Shown here in pieces: positions 24,018 through 38,400 of a DNA stretch of 64,000 nucleotides; the stretch's first letter is position 1, and every line of letters starts with the position of its first letter. Origin of the DNA: Emmonsiellopsis sp. PD_33 (Eukaryota > Ascomycota > Eurotiomycetes > Onygenales > Ajellomycetaceae); NCBI GenBank assembly GCA_032988165.1, contig JANTQF010000002.1, positions 274,213 to 338,212 of the forward strand, given 5' to 3'. Below the pieces are notes generated by a model that saw nothing but the letters and a program-made list of their open reading frames with translations, was not told where the DNA came from and searched no databases. Position numbers and translations under genes: made by a program.

Positions 24018-24275
24018 CTACTCATATACCACATAGTTCAGTGCATACTTGTGCCATTTTGGGAAAATCTTGTGAGGAATATCATTAGGCTGCTTCAAAG
24101 TGATGAGATATCTAACTATCAATTCACTACAGTTAGAATAGAATGATAAAAGAATGCAGGATTCTTCACTATCTACATCATTAGAAACATCAAAGTTAGG
24201 AATAGTAGTAAAAGTCATACTGATATAATTAAGCTCTATCTCAATAAATTCATTAATATTTTGATCCTCAGACAT
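24018..24275 (-). pseudogene. Polyprotein linker fragment between RNase H and integrase
   Basis: An uninterrupted 85-codon frame ends ...LIVRYLITLKQPNDIPHKIFPKWHKYALNYVVYE. This resembles the connecting region of fungal Ty3/gypsy polyproteins, which comes between RNase H and the integrase zinc-binding part. It is a decayed piece, not a gene by itself. Confidence 0.45.
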
Positions 24276-24999
24276 TTCATTATTAGTAGGTAGTCATCAA
24301 GAAAGACTATTAGTAGCACTATAAATTCATCTAGAAACATAATGAACATCAAAATCAAACATTTAAATTCAGGTAAGCTAGTTAATTACTAGAGCATCAG
24401 GAAGATCAGTGGTCATCCAGTTGAGTTGAGTAACTAAAGTTTTCACATTAGTTTTAAGAATGAAGTGAACACCATACAGGTAATATCAGCATTTCTTTAA
24501 TATTTTAAGAATACCTTAATATTCTTATTTTCCTGTATTATACTTTACTTTCACTGGGCTCTAAATCTCATTCTCATATTAATAGAGATGAAGCTTTCTG
24601 TTCCCAACATCTCACTGGCTTAGCATTCCTCCCTAGTCATACTTGCTAGTATTAGTTGTAACCATAATATCTCCAGCACCTTCAGAATAATCAATGCAGT
24701 GCAGAGTAGGGGCAGTCATTAGTACTATCTTCAAGACTGACATGGCATTTAATTGCTCAGATTCCTAAATGAAAAAGGCATTTTTCTTGAACAGCAAATA
24801 GATTAGGCTGGAAATGAGAGCAAAGTTCAGAATCTAGATGTAATAATATATATAAACACCAATAAAGATATAAGCTTTAGAGATCTCAGTTGGTTCAGGC
24901 CATTTAATGATTTTGATAATTTTAGTAGTTTTAGAGTAGTGTCTGTCAGCATCAACAACATATCTAATAAGAACCATGCTGGAGCAGCTAAACTCAGAT

Positions 25000-25500
25000 T
25001 TTACAATCTAGATGCATGTGTTTAAGAGCTTGATGCTGATTAGAGTCTGATTTAGATTTTAAAAATACTTCAAAATAAATTAGTAAATTTCTAGCATAAC
25101 CTCTTCATTATTATATTAAGATTATAGACCCTTCACATCAATATCATCCATGAAATTATCTACCTGGTAGGAAATGTTTGAATGGAGAATATGAGCTATA
25201 ACTTAGTAGAAGGTAATAATAGAATTCATGGCATCCTATAGTAATATTATCTGGTAAAAAAGGCTAATCAGGATTTAGAAGGTAGTCATGTCACAGCTAT
25301 TCTCATGCAAAGTGATCTAGTTATATTTAGAAAAGAAATCTATCATACTGATGATGACTTACCTAGTAAAATCTTCTATAAAAATATTAGCACTAAGAGG
25401 GATATAGACATTCTGAACTGTAACAGCATTCATATCCATGCAGGCATTAATAATTCAGTATTTCCCAGACTTTTTCTTCTTAATGAGAAATCATTTATTC
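25000..25500 (-). pseudogene. Reverse transcriptase remnant
   Basis: The minus strand reads INACMDMNAVTVQNVYIP, then ISMIDFFSKYN, ITLHENSCDMTTF, and the active site FMDDID at 25154-25137, equal to the YxDD box of reverse transcriptases, followed by VKGL. Stops stand at several conserved positions. The block order matches a Ty3/gypsy polyprotein family common in filamentous fungi. Confidence 0.8.
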
Positions 25501-27999
25501 TGATATGAACCATAGTAATATTTAAAGACATTAGAGTCAATTTACTCACAAAGCATTTCTATAACTATTAGTAGCAATTTTTAAGGAATAGAAAACTCAG
25601 GGGCCTATCATACTTCATACTCAACAGTATGAATCTTAATTAGTGAAGAGACCTCTTTAACTAGTTTTCTATAATCACTGAAGCTCTATACTAACATCTT
25701 CTTCTATCTAAGCAGGATCTCAATCAGTAGCTCACACTTCTGAGGCATCAAGATTAATTCAATTCAAAGCTTTTCTATTCTGTTAGATATGAGGTGAGAG
25801 CCATGCAGGCAATCTGAGAAATGAGGCATGATTAGGTGATTATAAGATAAAGGTAGATTCTTTATAGATTTAATGTTATCTTAATATTATTTCTAATAAA
25901 TCTCTCTTCATCAATCTATCTCATCAGGCATTTCTCCATCTATCATTAGTGTATTAAGAGGCTGAATCTTATCCACTTTTCACTTGTACAGCATGACAAC
26001 AATTAGGTGATGAGATTGAGGAAAAGGCTCAGTAGAATTATAGAGAGAAAGATTGTGCAGTTAAATGTTATAAACTCAATGAATTTCAGAGATAGAATAC
26101 TATAAGAAAGAAAATATAGCATGCAAGAATAACTGAAAGCACTATCACAGAATGATAGGAATACACAGTAGAGATTTCTGAGACAATTAAATGGCAGCTT
26201 CTAATTGACTGGAGGTATTTATCAGCTCTAGATTAGGAAATTATGATTAGCTGAATTCTCCCTCATTACTTCCATGTAATAGAATTTCTACTCTATTATC
26301 TACTATACTAATATAGCTGACTCTGATTTCATCTCTTTACTCATCATCATCATTGCAAAGATCAGCCAGACTCAGTACTTCTAGTTTAAAGACTGACACT
26401 TACCATAAAGATTATTCAGCTGTCTGTCACCATAATCTCCTAGAGAATAATTAAGAAAGAACATCTGATTGATCTCATCATTCAGGTTAAAAATCATGAT
26501 AGTAATACCACCTACATTATCTGTCTATTATACTAGCTAAGTCATATTTTCATAGGAACAGTCTAGAATGCACTTATGGGAATCACACTCCAGAATAAAG
26601 AAAATTTGAGATATAAATATAAATTCAATATAAATCAGGACATTCTTATAGATTTCAATGATGCTATTATGCTAACTATCAGTATCAAGAATTAGCTTGA
26701 GAGTATCTTTCTGAATGATTAGATTAAGACTTAAAGTAGTACTCTTCACCATGCAGTTGATCTCTACCTCACTATTAAATATAACTTCAGTCTGACTCTT
26801 TTCAATGCTAATAGAAAACTTAATATGATCAATGAACACTAAATTCCATTAAGGATCATATTCTGAGATATAGTAGAAGGGCTGAATAAAGGAGACTCTG
26901 ATAGATTCCTTCTTAATTATATGTTACTGAACTTCAGCTGAAAGATTCTGGAAGAATGTCTACTACAGCTGAGCAGAGTAGACTATAATATTCTTAAGCT
27001 AAATTTCTGTAATCTCTTAACATATGATTTTCTCAAAGATGGTCTGAGTTATAATAGCACAGTTCTTCTTGTTCTTCATTTCAATAGAGAGCTTAGAATC
27101 TTTAGGTTTTCTGAGATAGTAGAGAATGATTTTCTTCTGGATCTCAGACACTTCAGCTATCTTAGCATCAGGTATAGCTTCATTGATCAGCTGAGTCAGC
27201 ATTTCTTCCTATAGTTAGCCATCAAGAAGGGTCTGTGATTCATTGGAATCAGGTAAAGACAAGATGATATCCTCAGTAAATGAAATTGATTTTTAGGAGC
27301 TATCTGAATAGCAATCAACCCTTTAAGAATAGATGGAAGGTAGAGCTTTCTCCTTTTCAATCTAGTTAGAGAGTGTAGATTAATTCTTATCAGCAGCTGA
27401 CTCTTTACCCTTACTATTTCTAGTAGTAGTCTGAGTAGTCATCATACTAGTAACCCCTTCTATCTTGCTATCTAAGTTGCTCTCTTTCATGCTACTCTCA
27501 AATCTGACATCACATATGCTGATAAAATTGACTGCCAGTAATGAACTGCCATCAGAGGAAACAAGAATGCTACCATTATTACAGAGTTTTACTACTAATA
27601 GGATAATAGGAGGCATAGATCTCTACTTAAGGGCATACTTAATGATAATAATATATGATTCATATTAATTTATATTGATCTTTAGGCTGCACTACATTAT
27701 ATGTCCATCAAAGTATTTACTCATTTTATTTCAATGGATCTTTTCTTAGTCAATTAGCTCATCAATTCAGAGACACTGAGGAAGCATGTGAGAGGAGTCA
27801 CTATAATCCCAACAGGCACAAGAAGGGCAATCATATTGTGACATGCTTTCAGATTAAGATCAATATGAATCATCAGAGTCACACTGTATCTTATAATAGG
27901 AAATATTTGCAAGATCTCAAGCAGGATTGATAGATCTCTAGTTGGTAAGAACACATAGCATCACAGCTGATTGTTGTATATTTTCCTACTATTAGAAAC

Positions 28000-28900
28000 C
28001 TATAATGGCTAGTAATAGTACATCCATTCAGTTAATAAGAAATTCAAGCAAGCTATCATTCAAATTCCTTAGAGCTGAATCAAAAGAAGCAGGTAGCACA
28101 GAAAGGGCTACTTAAGATCTTAGCACAGTTAGGGTAGGCAGATTGAAGATAGATTGAGTAGGAGGCAGCTGAGTAAATAGCATTATATGAGAACCTAGGT
28201 CAGATGTGATCATTCAGATCATCTTTTTCTTAACTTCCTGAGATTCAGCTGCAGCTTTGCAAACCTTTGAAATCTTCCATTCAGATGGGTTGTTTTGGTT
28301 AAACCTAGCCTTACAAAAAGCCTTCTCATAAACTCCATCAGGCAGGCCTCATAAGAATAACTAGCAGACAAGAGATTCCTAAATTTCATTTCAGCTAATC
28401 AGTGACTCAGTAATGACATAGAATTAACAGCAGAAAGTGAGAATGTCTCAGCTGAAAGATTATTTGAAATTAGATAGAGCATTCAGATAGATTTAATTAT
28501 ACATCTACTGATAAGTATTATTCTATTAGAACTCTGACATCAATCTGATCTTAACTTTCATCTAGATTTATAGGTTCTTCACCAGCTGATCTACATAACC
28601 TTGTAGTTTTATAGAGTAATAGTTGTATAATATTACTAAGATTTTATTCTTAGGAATATGATGCAGCTTCAGCACAGCATCAAATTGATTGATGAACTAA
28701 GTGACATCCTTCCCATTAAAAGAGGAGGCTTTAAGGGATCTAGAAACTGGTATGGGCATGACAAGCTACTAATAAATTATTTTACTTTCAGAAGGCAAGG
28801 TACTATTAGATGTAGGCAGGCCTGATAAGGAATTAGTAGAGCTAGATATCTTCTCACTGTTGATCTCAATTTTTGGCAGCAGAGCTGATGCTTTTCCTGA
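28000..28900 (-). pseudogene. Gag-like region of the 11.3-kb element
   Basis: Located by position just inside the 5' LTR. Minus-strand frames read, with stops, YEKAFCKARFNQNNPSEWK and ALRNLNDSLLEFLIN, helical and plausible for a capsid but without a diagnostic motif. A further 78-codon open frame at 27616-27380 may belong to the gag end or protease; I saw no clear DTG. Confidence 0.35.
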
Positions 28901-29381
28901 CTGAGTTCAACAATGTGCAATGAAGTTCAATCAAGCATGCTTAGAAGATATATATTAATAGAGAAATAAATAGACAAGTAGCTCTTATTTGCAAATGAGA
29001 AATAGGTCAACAATGATGGTAATATCTGTGTCTTTTTATAGATAAAGATTTAGAGACTTAAGAAAGAGAAGAAACTACAAGATCTACTATAGATTTTTCT
29101 TCTCACTAGAGTCTGCATTTATTAAGAAACAGCTTGATGGATTTAATAGTTCAGTAGGTTCATTCTTCAAAGTTTTCTTCTAGCAGTATTATTATTAGTA
29201 CAGCCACAAGGCTGCAGGCCCACTCCAACCAAATGAGCCTATCACAAATTGAAATAAGAGAATTGTATTGAGCAGCACACTCAACAAAAGAAAAGGAAAA
29301 AGGGGAAAGAAACTCAGCATAGTTATCTATATTAATACTACTATTTGTTCATTCATTTATAATTCCAATTATGCATACCAA

Positions 29382-29699
29382 TGAAGTGGGGACAGGATGT
29401 GCACATTAAGTAGCACTGAACAGAGCAGCAGTAAACATAAGAAAAGAATTGATATTAATGTTGAAGCAGAGGAATGTATTGGTAATTTATAGTATAAAAT
29501 AATATAATAATAGAATGATAAGGTAACACACAAAAGAAACAAAAGATCTATCTCAAAGAAGCATACCTATGCATGAGAAATCCATAAATGAATAGATGAG
29601 GTCTTGCAAAAAAAAGGAAATATCTATCTTCATGGCTGCACTTGATGGTAAAAACCTCAGTGAAAAATTGATCTGATCTAATGGTAGATCCCCATCACA
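29382..29699 (-). repeat. 5' LTR of the 11.3-kb element
   Basis: 318 bases, starting (minus strand) TGTGATGGGG and ending CCCACTTCA, so TG...CA ends are kept. It pairs with 18354-18671. The target duplication GTAC follows at 29700-29703 on the plus strand. Confidence 0.85.
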
Positions 29700-31700
29700 G
29701 TACTATATATAAGATGGAGAATAAGAATGAAAAGCTTCTAGGCCATCAAAATAATACCTGGTAAAACCAGTATTTAAAGGCCTACAAGTAGTTGGTGAAA
29801 AATGAATATAAGGCCAAAGAGATTCATATGATTTGAGAATGTAATGATTAGAAATTCCCTATTCTATTCTATGAATTTCCAGTTATTTACATACTAATTC
29901 ATGGGATATTAATAACCTCTAGATGAAGAATTAAATACTCTAGTTTTTACTTTCTCTAAACAGCTTTAAATCCTCACCTGCTGTAGCTTCCTTACTCTCA
30001 TAGATATTACTCATAAAACTAATAAGCTTGAGTGGCTTCTATATATACTTATAGTTCACAATGAATATAACTTTTGGCATCTAGTAGTATATTTTCTTAC
30101 TAAGTGGGAAGATAGTGATATCATGATAGCATACCTCTAAGAGATTAAAAGATGATGTGAGAATTAATGGTTACTTCACTACATACTTATAAATAATAAT
30201 ACTAGTAAATACTACTCATTTTATATATATTTTTACCAGTTTTTTCTAACTTACTTATCTCTATTAATATAGGTAAGCAATCTACTGTTTATAAGGCATT
30301 TTATAGCCTTCTAAATGGCAAACTTAAATCTATTTACCTACTTTACCATGTTCATTCAGAATGAACATTAAATAGGCATTTTAGTAGTTTAATAAATAAG
30401 AAGCCTCTCTATCATCTTCTTGCTGCATTAAAATATTATTAAATCTATACTAAATGTGAAGAATCAGTTAATCTAGTGATTAAGATAGTATAAAGTGAGA
30501 AAATGAAGAAATATATTAAAAAGAAGTAATTTAATATAATGAAGGTATGAGTAAACTATGCTTACACTTACTTATACCTCCTACTACAGGTTAGTTATTA
30601 ATTATATTGATTTACTAAGTTATATTAATTAAATCTAATTTACTAGATTACCTCTATGAATCTTATTGAATCCTAACATGCCTCTCTAAAGCTGAATAAT
30701 AAATAGACTATATAGTATTAAAGTATTAAGGGAATCTATATGCATGTATCTCATATAGCTATCTCATGAAATTATAAGGTAGAGATGACTATGCATAATT
30801 TCTATATAAAGCATGTCTTTATTACTACTAAGATTTCTTAATTATGATGATTTCCTTACCTAGTTCAGCAGCTTCTTATTGGCCAGCTAGACTAAGTGCA
30901 AGAGGATGAGAATATAGAACTTTAGGAGGTAAAGAATGAATTATATTGCACCTGCCTCTTCTATTATTAATATTAGTTACTCTATACTTATATATTTAAA
31001 TAGTATATGATTCTGCAGGTAATTAAGGATCACCATTGAGATACCTGGTCCTGAATGTGGGAAGATAGTAGCTTTAAGCTATATAAATCCACATTAAAGA
31101 CCTACACCAATAATGAGATCTATGAGGTGATAGGGGTGCCAGCAAAGTAGAAGCTAAAGGTTAGGAAGGTGTTAGAATCTCTAATGATAGTATACTATCA
31201 CCTTGAAGACTTAACTGCTGATTGGCCTGAGAATGCCCATGATACAGGCATTAATTAGTGGATAAAAAGTCTCAAGGTTATTACTAGTAGTATATATAGG
31301 GAGGCTGCTAAGAATCTTATTCAGTGGCTTTATCTAGACTGGCTGCTGAGACCATGAATTTTCATGCATGTTTAGTTTGATTTGATTTGGTTTCAGTCTC
31401 ATATGTGGAATAAAACATGACCCCAAGAATTTAGAATATATTTAATGACTTAATTATAAATTATATGTAGGTAAATGGACTAAATGAGTAGGTTTGAAGC
31501 ATGAAAAATGACCTCTTTTAAGAAATAAAGTATGTAAAATGACTAAGGGAAGTGTGATAGAAATGAGACCAGATATGACCAGAATTTCAGTACTAGTTTA
31601 GTCCCAGAATGATTATGTAATAAGGTAATGATATTTAGTAATGCTCATAAGTAAAGAAGGCTCAAATCATTAATATTGACTTGCAAGTATATCCTTCTCC
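29700..31700. other. AT-rich, CpG-free spacer between transposons
   Basis: Two kilobases without a recognised domain. A less degraded stretch at 31,050-31,370 (plus strand) reads in part REAAKNLIQWLYLDWLL but matches nothing I know. No repeats could be paired with other parts of the window. Confidence 0.4.
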
Positions 31701-33828
31701 TTAATTATAATCTTCTTGTGGGAACTATCTGTAATTTCTCTCTCCCTATCATACTTCATAATCATTATCTTCTTAATTGTATCCCCATGTAATTGACCCT
31801 AATAGTAGTAGTATATATCACAGCTTGAATTGAATTTCCATTTCATTCCCACACCAGCCAGGGGTATTGCCAGAACATCTCAAGCCATTTTTACAGCTAT
31901 AGGGTAGATATGTGCAATCACAGCCTACACCTCAAAGATTTTCTTATCCTTAATGATGGTCACACCATCATAAAGGTAGTGATCAAACTCAGTTGTGTAA
32001 GATGCTAGTCTAGCCTTCTTTTGACTGGCAATTAATGTATTAAGGTCCTGTGCATATCTAGAGATTAGTATAACTATATCTGTTTACCTGATCTAGCATT
32101 ACTAAAAAGTATTACTTACCTGGAAATTATCATCCACCATATCTACATCATCAAGGGGTTTGACATCCAGAGGTTCATACTGATGATAGTGCTTGTTATA
32201 GAATAACTTGATAATATCAATATATATCTAATGCTCTTTCTTTATCCAGTCTTCATCAGAGTATGTATTTAATCAGAGAGATGGATTCAGTACAGCTACA
32301 ACAGCATAGAAATCTACAAATTACTGATCTATCTTGCTGTAATAAATGGAGAGCTTTGCCTTTACTGCCTTAATAGCCCTATATATAGCTTGATCCCATT
32401 CAGTAGCATCATAACTCTTTGCCAACTAAGTATCAAGGTGGTTAAATAGATAATTATACACTCATCATGCCCAGGCCAATATAGATATCTGTGTCCACAA
32501 AACTGCCTTGATCATTATATAGAAGGAATAGAGTAAATTAATGACATATTATAACTAGATCCATTCTGATCCTGAAAGCTTCAAGAATTGAATCTTTTCT
32601 CTTTCAGAGTTATCCACTCAGTGATCAATTGAATTTTGAAGCCAAAGTGCTTAAACTGCCATTTCATATGTTGAACTTCATTGGGTCTTAACATCCTATA
32701 TCATCTTAAGAGGTGTAGTCAAGGTAGGGGTTATTGTATGTTAGGTCTCAAAGAATTGTTGCTCCTGTTTTGATGAGGTACTGATTATAATGATAATATA
32801 GTGAATTTAATATACATTATGATTAGCATTTATTCTCTTCAAATAGAGTAGGAGTGTGACTAAATATTATTACCTTATGAAGTATCAAGGAGAATGTAAC
32901 ATTCTCATTTATATGGATATTTCTCTCATTAAATGAGCTGACTATCATGTTGTGTTCTACCTCAATATGAAGTTTACTGACTAGTGCCTGTACTACCAGT
33001 TGAATAACATGAGCAATGCATGGGATATAGCCCTGATCTTCATCTTATTGATATTCAATTAATCTCTTCTTCAAGCTTCATATTATTATTGAATTGTTTT
33101 TCACATTATTAGTAGTAATAGCAAGTAGATTTGATGAAATATCTCAGTGGTCATTTTGAATGACATTATGCAGAATTTCTGTCAGGTAGTCCTCAGTATG
33201 ACTTTGAATTAAGGCCTTAAAATCAATTAGTTGCTCCTTGTACTCCCATTGATCATTAATGAAGTAGCAGATAACCTCTAGAAATACCAGGTTATTTATA
33301 CTTGTTCATACATCTATAGCTAGGGATATTTTTCTCTGCTGCTTCAGCTCCAGGCCTAGATCTTCCATGTTCTTAGTATAGTATTAATTGAGGTTGTCTC
33401 ACAGACTTGTTTGATGGGGGATTTCTGTTGGAGGTTTTAGCATCTACAGTAGGACTTGGAATTTAGTGTTTTCAATCAATTGAAGTGGAAGGTTCAGAGA
33501 GATACAGGCATGAAGTATTTATTTATGAAAGGCCTCAGGTGTGCAGGGTAGAAGGTCTGTAGTAATAGACTTTAGTTGTGGTTATTTCTTTATTGTTTTC
33601 TAAAGGAATCATCTCATTAGCATTACTTAAAAGTATTACTTAGAGGAGGGATAATATAGATCTCACCAGTCCTTCTAGAACATTATCATTCCTTGATTTT
33701 TGATTCTGGCTGCATCCAACTGACTTAAGGTATTAGGTAATCTCACCAGAACTATATCCACTCTATAATGGATGAGTCTAAATGGCATCACAATACTTGT
33801 AATAAAGAAATGGCTGTTTAGTTTCTTT

Positions 33829-33833
33829 CTCAG
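33829..33833 (+). repeat. Target-site duplication (left copy)
   Basis: CTCAG directly before the 5' LTR; the identical CTCAG follows the 3' LTR at 39403-39407. Confidence 0.85.
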
Positions 33834-34087
33834 TGTAAAGGGCTACACCCTTATATCCTATATCCATAGCTTGCCCAAACTTTGCCTGATCTCCAACTGC
33901 CTAATTGGACACCTCCAACCAGGTCTTCATATGAATGTTTATCCACTCCAACCTCATATAATTCCCTTCTATTTATATCACATAATCTCACAATTTCTTT
34001 TCCTTTTTCCTTCCTTTCTCTAGCAATTACAATCTTGATTCTAGCATATAGCTCACACAATCTGCTTATCAGAGTGCACCCATTACA
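33834..34087 (+). repeat. 5' LTR of nested Ty3/gypsy element
   Basis: 254 bases starting TGTAAAGGGCTACACCC and ending CCCATTACA. The 3' copy starts TGTGAAGAGCTATGTCC and ends TCTATTATA. Differences are transitions, often CA in one copy opposite TG in the other. Confidence 0.88.
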
Positions 34088-34500
34088 TTTTGTAATTACT
34101 CACTTGATCTCTTCTTAGAGATCCTCATTATATTTACCCTCTGAATGTGATTTACATGTATAGCAGATTCCTCCAAATGCAACCTGCATGTACAGCAAAC
34201 TCTTCTGAAATTTGAAATACAACTCACTCAGCTCAGCTCTGCCAGACAATATGTCAGTGAAAGGCCCTAAAGCTCTGATGGTCTGTATCAATATCTTATG
34301 AGATTTTCCTCTGAACTTTCTAAATCCTCTGAACTTTCTGAATCCTTCAAACTCTCTAAATCTAAACAATCTTTTAAATCCATCATGAACATGAATTCTC
34401 TGTGTGAAGACAGCACCTCTTCTCAGAGCTCTGATACTGAATTCTGAAACTTTGTCTAATAGCTTGCAAATAAGATTGATCTCATTGCTAAATAAAATCA

Positions 34501-35360
34501 TATGCCTATACTAACTTCAGCCCCTATCCTGACTCCTGCTCACCCAACTGCTCCTTTTGAGGACTTCCTGAGATGCCTAAAAGAAAGGCTTGTCACCCTT
34601 GAGAAATTTATGGGCAAATAAGTCTCTAAATACTCTACCTGGTGCCTCAGTGTGGAGGCCAAAATTACTTTGAATGGCTTTGTGATTAAATCTCCTGCTG
34701 ACCAGGCCTGATACATCTATACCTAACTCTCTGGTACTACTATCATTCAATTCCACCCTTAGATGAAGGCCAATGCTAAACTCATTTTTATAATCCTCAA
34801 TATCATTCTTGACCAGCTTGACATCCTTTTTTCCAACCCTTCAGTGGCCTAGAAGGCCCTAACCTGGCTGCATAGTATTCATCAGAAAACTGATCCACTC
34901 TCCACCTTTCTTCTGAAATTCAATCAGAAGATCCTGGAAGCTAACAGCCAGCTATGAGATAATACTATTAAGAAGGCCCTACTCAAAAAGGCCATTAAGT
35001 TCAAACTTCTGCAGCAGACTGTTGCCTCTATTGAATCTCCCATGTACCTCAAATATTATATGAAGCTCTATAGCATAGAGAATAACCTATCTGAGATTAA
35101 GGCCATCTAGGGCTGAATCTATGGTAGTGCCCCTACTACCTCTAGGAAGACCTTTCCTAAGACCTCTCTGCTGAAGAATCTGAATGCTATAAACTGAATG
35201 CCTACAAGGCCTACTTGTGTAAATGCATTTTACATTCTGAATATGACCATTGCTACTGTTGTTGACTACTGTGCCTGAGATGTCTGTATTAACTGCAATA
35301 AATCTGAGCACAGAGCTGCTGACTGCTGCAGAACCCATATTCCCCTGAAATTACTTATAT
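34501..35360 (+). pseudogene. Gag remnant with CCHC zinc knuckle
   Basis: Frame with stops: FEDFLRCLKERLVTLEKFMGK near the start, then LKYYMKLYSIENNLSEI, and a perfect zinc knuckle CINCNKSEHRAADC (C-X2-C-X4-H-X4-C) at 35285-35326. Gag packages element RNA. The knuckle survives, probably because its codons held few CpGs. Confidence 0.8.
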
Positions 35361-35499
35361 AATCTGTAAATATATAAATCAAGCTCAAAGAGGAGGAAGA
35401 CTTTGAAGATGTCAAGTCAGACTTGGGAAAAGACTAGCTTTTATATGAAATTATGAGTGAAAGCTCTCAGAGTTAGATAGGAAGACCTTTGAGAAGAAA

Positions 35500-38400
35500 A
35501 TAACTGTTTCAGTGATTCTTGTACCTACTATAGTTAATTGTTCTTTTAATATGAATGCTATGGTAAATAGTGGTTATTATTATTATTCAATGATTTACTC
35601 TCACATGGTTAACCATCATAACTTCTTGTGTATCCCAATTAACCCTCAAAAGATTGAAGGTGTCAATGGTGACACAGGCAGCTTTGTATGAAATATGGTG
35701 AAGCTTAATGTTGATATTAGCAGATTTCTCCAAGAAAATACCTATACATATGAGATTGAGAATCTTCTATACAACTTCATGCTAGGCCTATCATAGCTAT
35801 CTGAACATCAAGCCCTCATCAATGCTTGCAATTGATGTGTTATATTCTCTGGAGGCATCTATATCTTCAAAAAAAATGTTCATAAGACTACTAACCTTTG
35901 CTAAATCTCTATTAATACCTATAACCTCCTCCAAAGCTACAATTAGAAATTTAAGTTTTGACCTCCTATTAAAATCTTCACTACTAGCATGGCTGATATA
36001 GAGAAGGCTCTCTCATGACTCTCTAAGAAGCTGAAGACTGACCCTGTGACAGTTCTCTCTCTGTAATACCATGAATTCCTTAATATTTTTGATTATAAAG
36101 CTGCTGAGAAGCTCCTGCCATTCTGCAGTGTATATGATCACTATATTGAACTTGAGAAGATAGATGGTAAAGACCCTTAGCTGCCCTAAGAACTACTATA
36201 CAATATGTTGTATGATGAACTGCTTGTACTCTGCAAGACCCTTAATGACCTTTTAGATAAGGGTTTCATTTAAGTTAGTAATTTACCTGTGAGCACACCT
36301 GTACTCTTTGCAAAAAAGCCAGGTAGAGACCTCCAGTTCTGTGTTGACTATTAGAGTCTTAACTGCCTCATCCAAAAAGATCATTACCTACTATCATTAA
36401 TCAATGAGACTTTTGAATGAATTAGTCAAACTAAGTAGTTCATAAAGCTGGATGTTATTTCTACATTCTATAAGATCTAAATTGCAGAAGGAGATGAATG
36501 GCTAACTGCCTTTTATATGAAATATAATCTATTTGAATGAATAGTTATCCCCTTTGATCTCATAAATACTCTGAGCACCTTCCAGAAATACATCAACTAG
36601 GTCTTATAAGACTATTTAGATGAATTTGCTTCTGCCTACCTTGATGACATTTTCATCTTCACTGATGGATCCTGCAAGTAGCATCAAGAGTATGTCCAAA
36701 AAGTCTTTACCTACCTCTGTGAATACAGTCTCCCAATTAACATCAATAAATCTGCCTTTAAAGTTTAAAAGACAATCTACCTCAGCTTCATCATAGAGGT
36801 GGGGAAGGGAGTCTGTATGGACCCCAAGAAGATCATTACTATCCTTAAATGGGAGGCCTCTATAACTATAAAAAATATGCAAGACTTTCTAGAATTTATA
36901 AATTTCTACTAATACTTCATTCAAGATTTTTCTGACATCATCTAATTACTGACTGATCTCACATGCAAAAACCAGCAGTTTCAATGGTCTAAGGAAGCAG
37001 ACAAGATATTTATATGCCTTAAGTAGATGTTTGTCTCTGCCCTGATGTTCATTACATTTAACCCTGACTACCTGATGGTGATTGAAACAGACTCTTCTGG
37101 TTATATCACAGGTAGTACTCTCATGCAATGAGACAATGAAGATGTCCTATGACTCTGCACATTCATGTTCAAGAAGCTCAGCTCTACCAAAGCTAACTAT
37201 GAGATTTATAATAAGGAACTCCTCACTATCATCTAATGTCTAGAGGAATGAGACTTCAAACTCTACAGCATGAAAGACTTCAAAATCATTATAGATCATA
37301 AGAACCTCTAATATTTCATAATAACTCATAAACTCTCTAAATGCTAGATGTATTGGGCTGAATTCCTCAGCTGCTTCCATTTTACAATCTATTACTACTC
37401 TAGCACAGAGAACTCTATAACTGACACTCTCTTCTAATGTGAACAGGATATGCCTTCTGAAGACTCTAATGCCTACTAGGCAAACTGTGAATAGAGACTA
37501 CTAGATCTGCAGATCCTCAAAGAATCCAAAGTAATATTACATGGAGTAATATGTGTCTTATCTATTATCCTACTAATTGTGACTGCCTCATTCCCACTTT
37601 AGGGACTCTAGGACACTGCTGCTGCTTCTGATAAATACCTTCAGATGATGATCTAGGTCATCTGAGATAAAGCTTGCTATTTTCTGCCTGAATTCCAAGC
37701 CCATGTTAACATTGCCAAATGCTCTATAAATCCTGACTCCTAACTATACTTCTGGAGGAGGTAGTAGGTTCCTAATTTAGAACTGTTGTGCATCTAAATC
37801 ATGCAAGAAACTTATAATTCTCTGATGACCAGCCATTCAGACTGTGAAGTATTCTACTGAATTTTATCTTAAAATTTCTACTAGCCTGATATATCTCAGA
37901 GCATCTAACAGTTTACTCAGAACTGCAATGTCTGCTAATCCATTATCATCTAGTAGGACTACTGTCAAAGTCTGCTTAAATCTCTCCCAATCTCTAAATG
38001 TGTCTGGTGCAATGTTACCATCAATTTCACAGTAGATCTCTTTATGAGTAATGGCTGCAAGAATATCCTTATCATCATTAACTATCTTAATAAAGGTGTT
38101 ATCCTTAAACCCTGTGTGAAGATGGATGTGCCTGTAGTGGCTAAAGTCTTCCTTTAAAGTTCATTTTATTATCAGTATGATCTGCCCTGTACAATTATCT
38201 CAGATTATAGAACCCAGTTCATTGAAGCTATATAGATCTAAATCTACTAGCTTCTCAAGATCTTCTAACACCTCTTGACTGCCTATCACCCCAAAACTGA
38301 CAGCAGCACTGAACATATAGTCTAGACAACTAAGAACTACCTCCAAAAGTTCTATTTATATGCCCAGAATGACTGGAATGAACTCCTCTCACATGCTAAA

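Larger units (their letters stand above)
18354..29699 (-). mobile_element. Mutated LTR retrotransposon, Ty3/gypsy type, 11.3 kb
   Basis: Two direct repeats of 318 bases (18354-18671 and 29382-29699) bound the element. The first 37 positions that I aligned need no gap and all differences are transitions. GTAC flanks both sides (18350-18353, 29700-29703), a 4-bp target duplication. In minus orientation the 5' LTR is 29699-29382; one base inside it begins TGGTATGCAT, a plausible tRNA primer site. A purine-rich tract lies at 18686-18672, just before the 3' LTR. Readable domains in order are gag-like (about 28.9-28.0 kb), reverse transcriptase (25.5-25.0 kb), and integrase (23.7-23.3 kb). The 4.6 kb between integrase and 3' LTR is unexplained. 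The element is dead: stops occur throughout. Confidence 0.85.
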
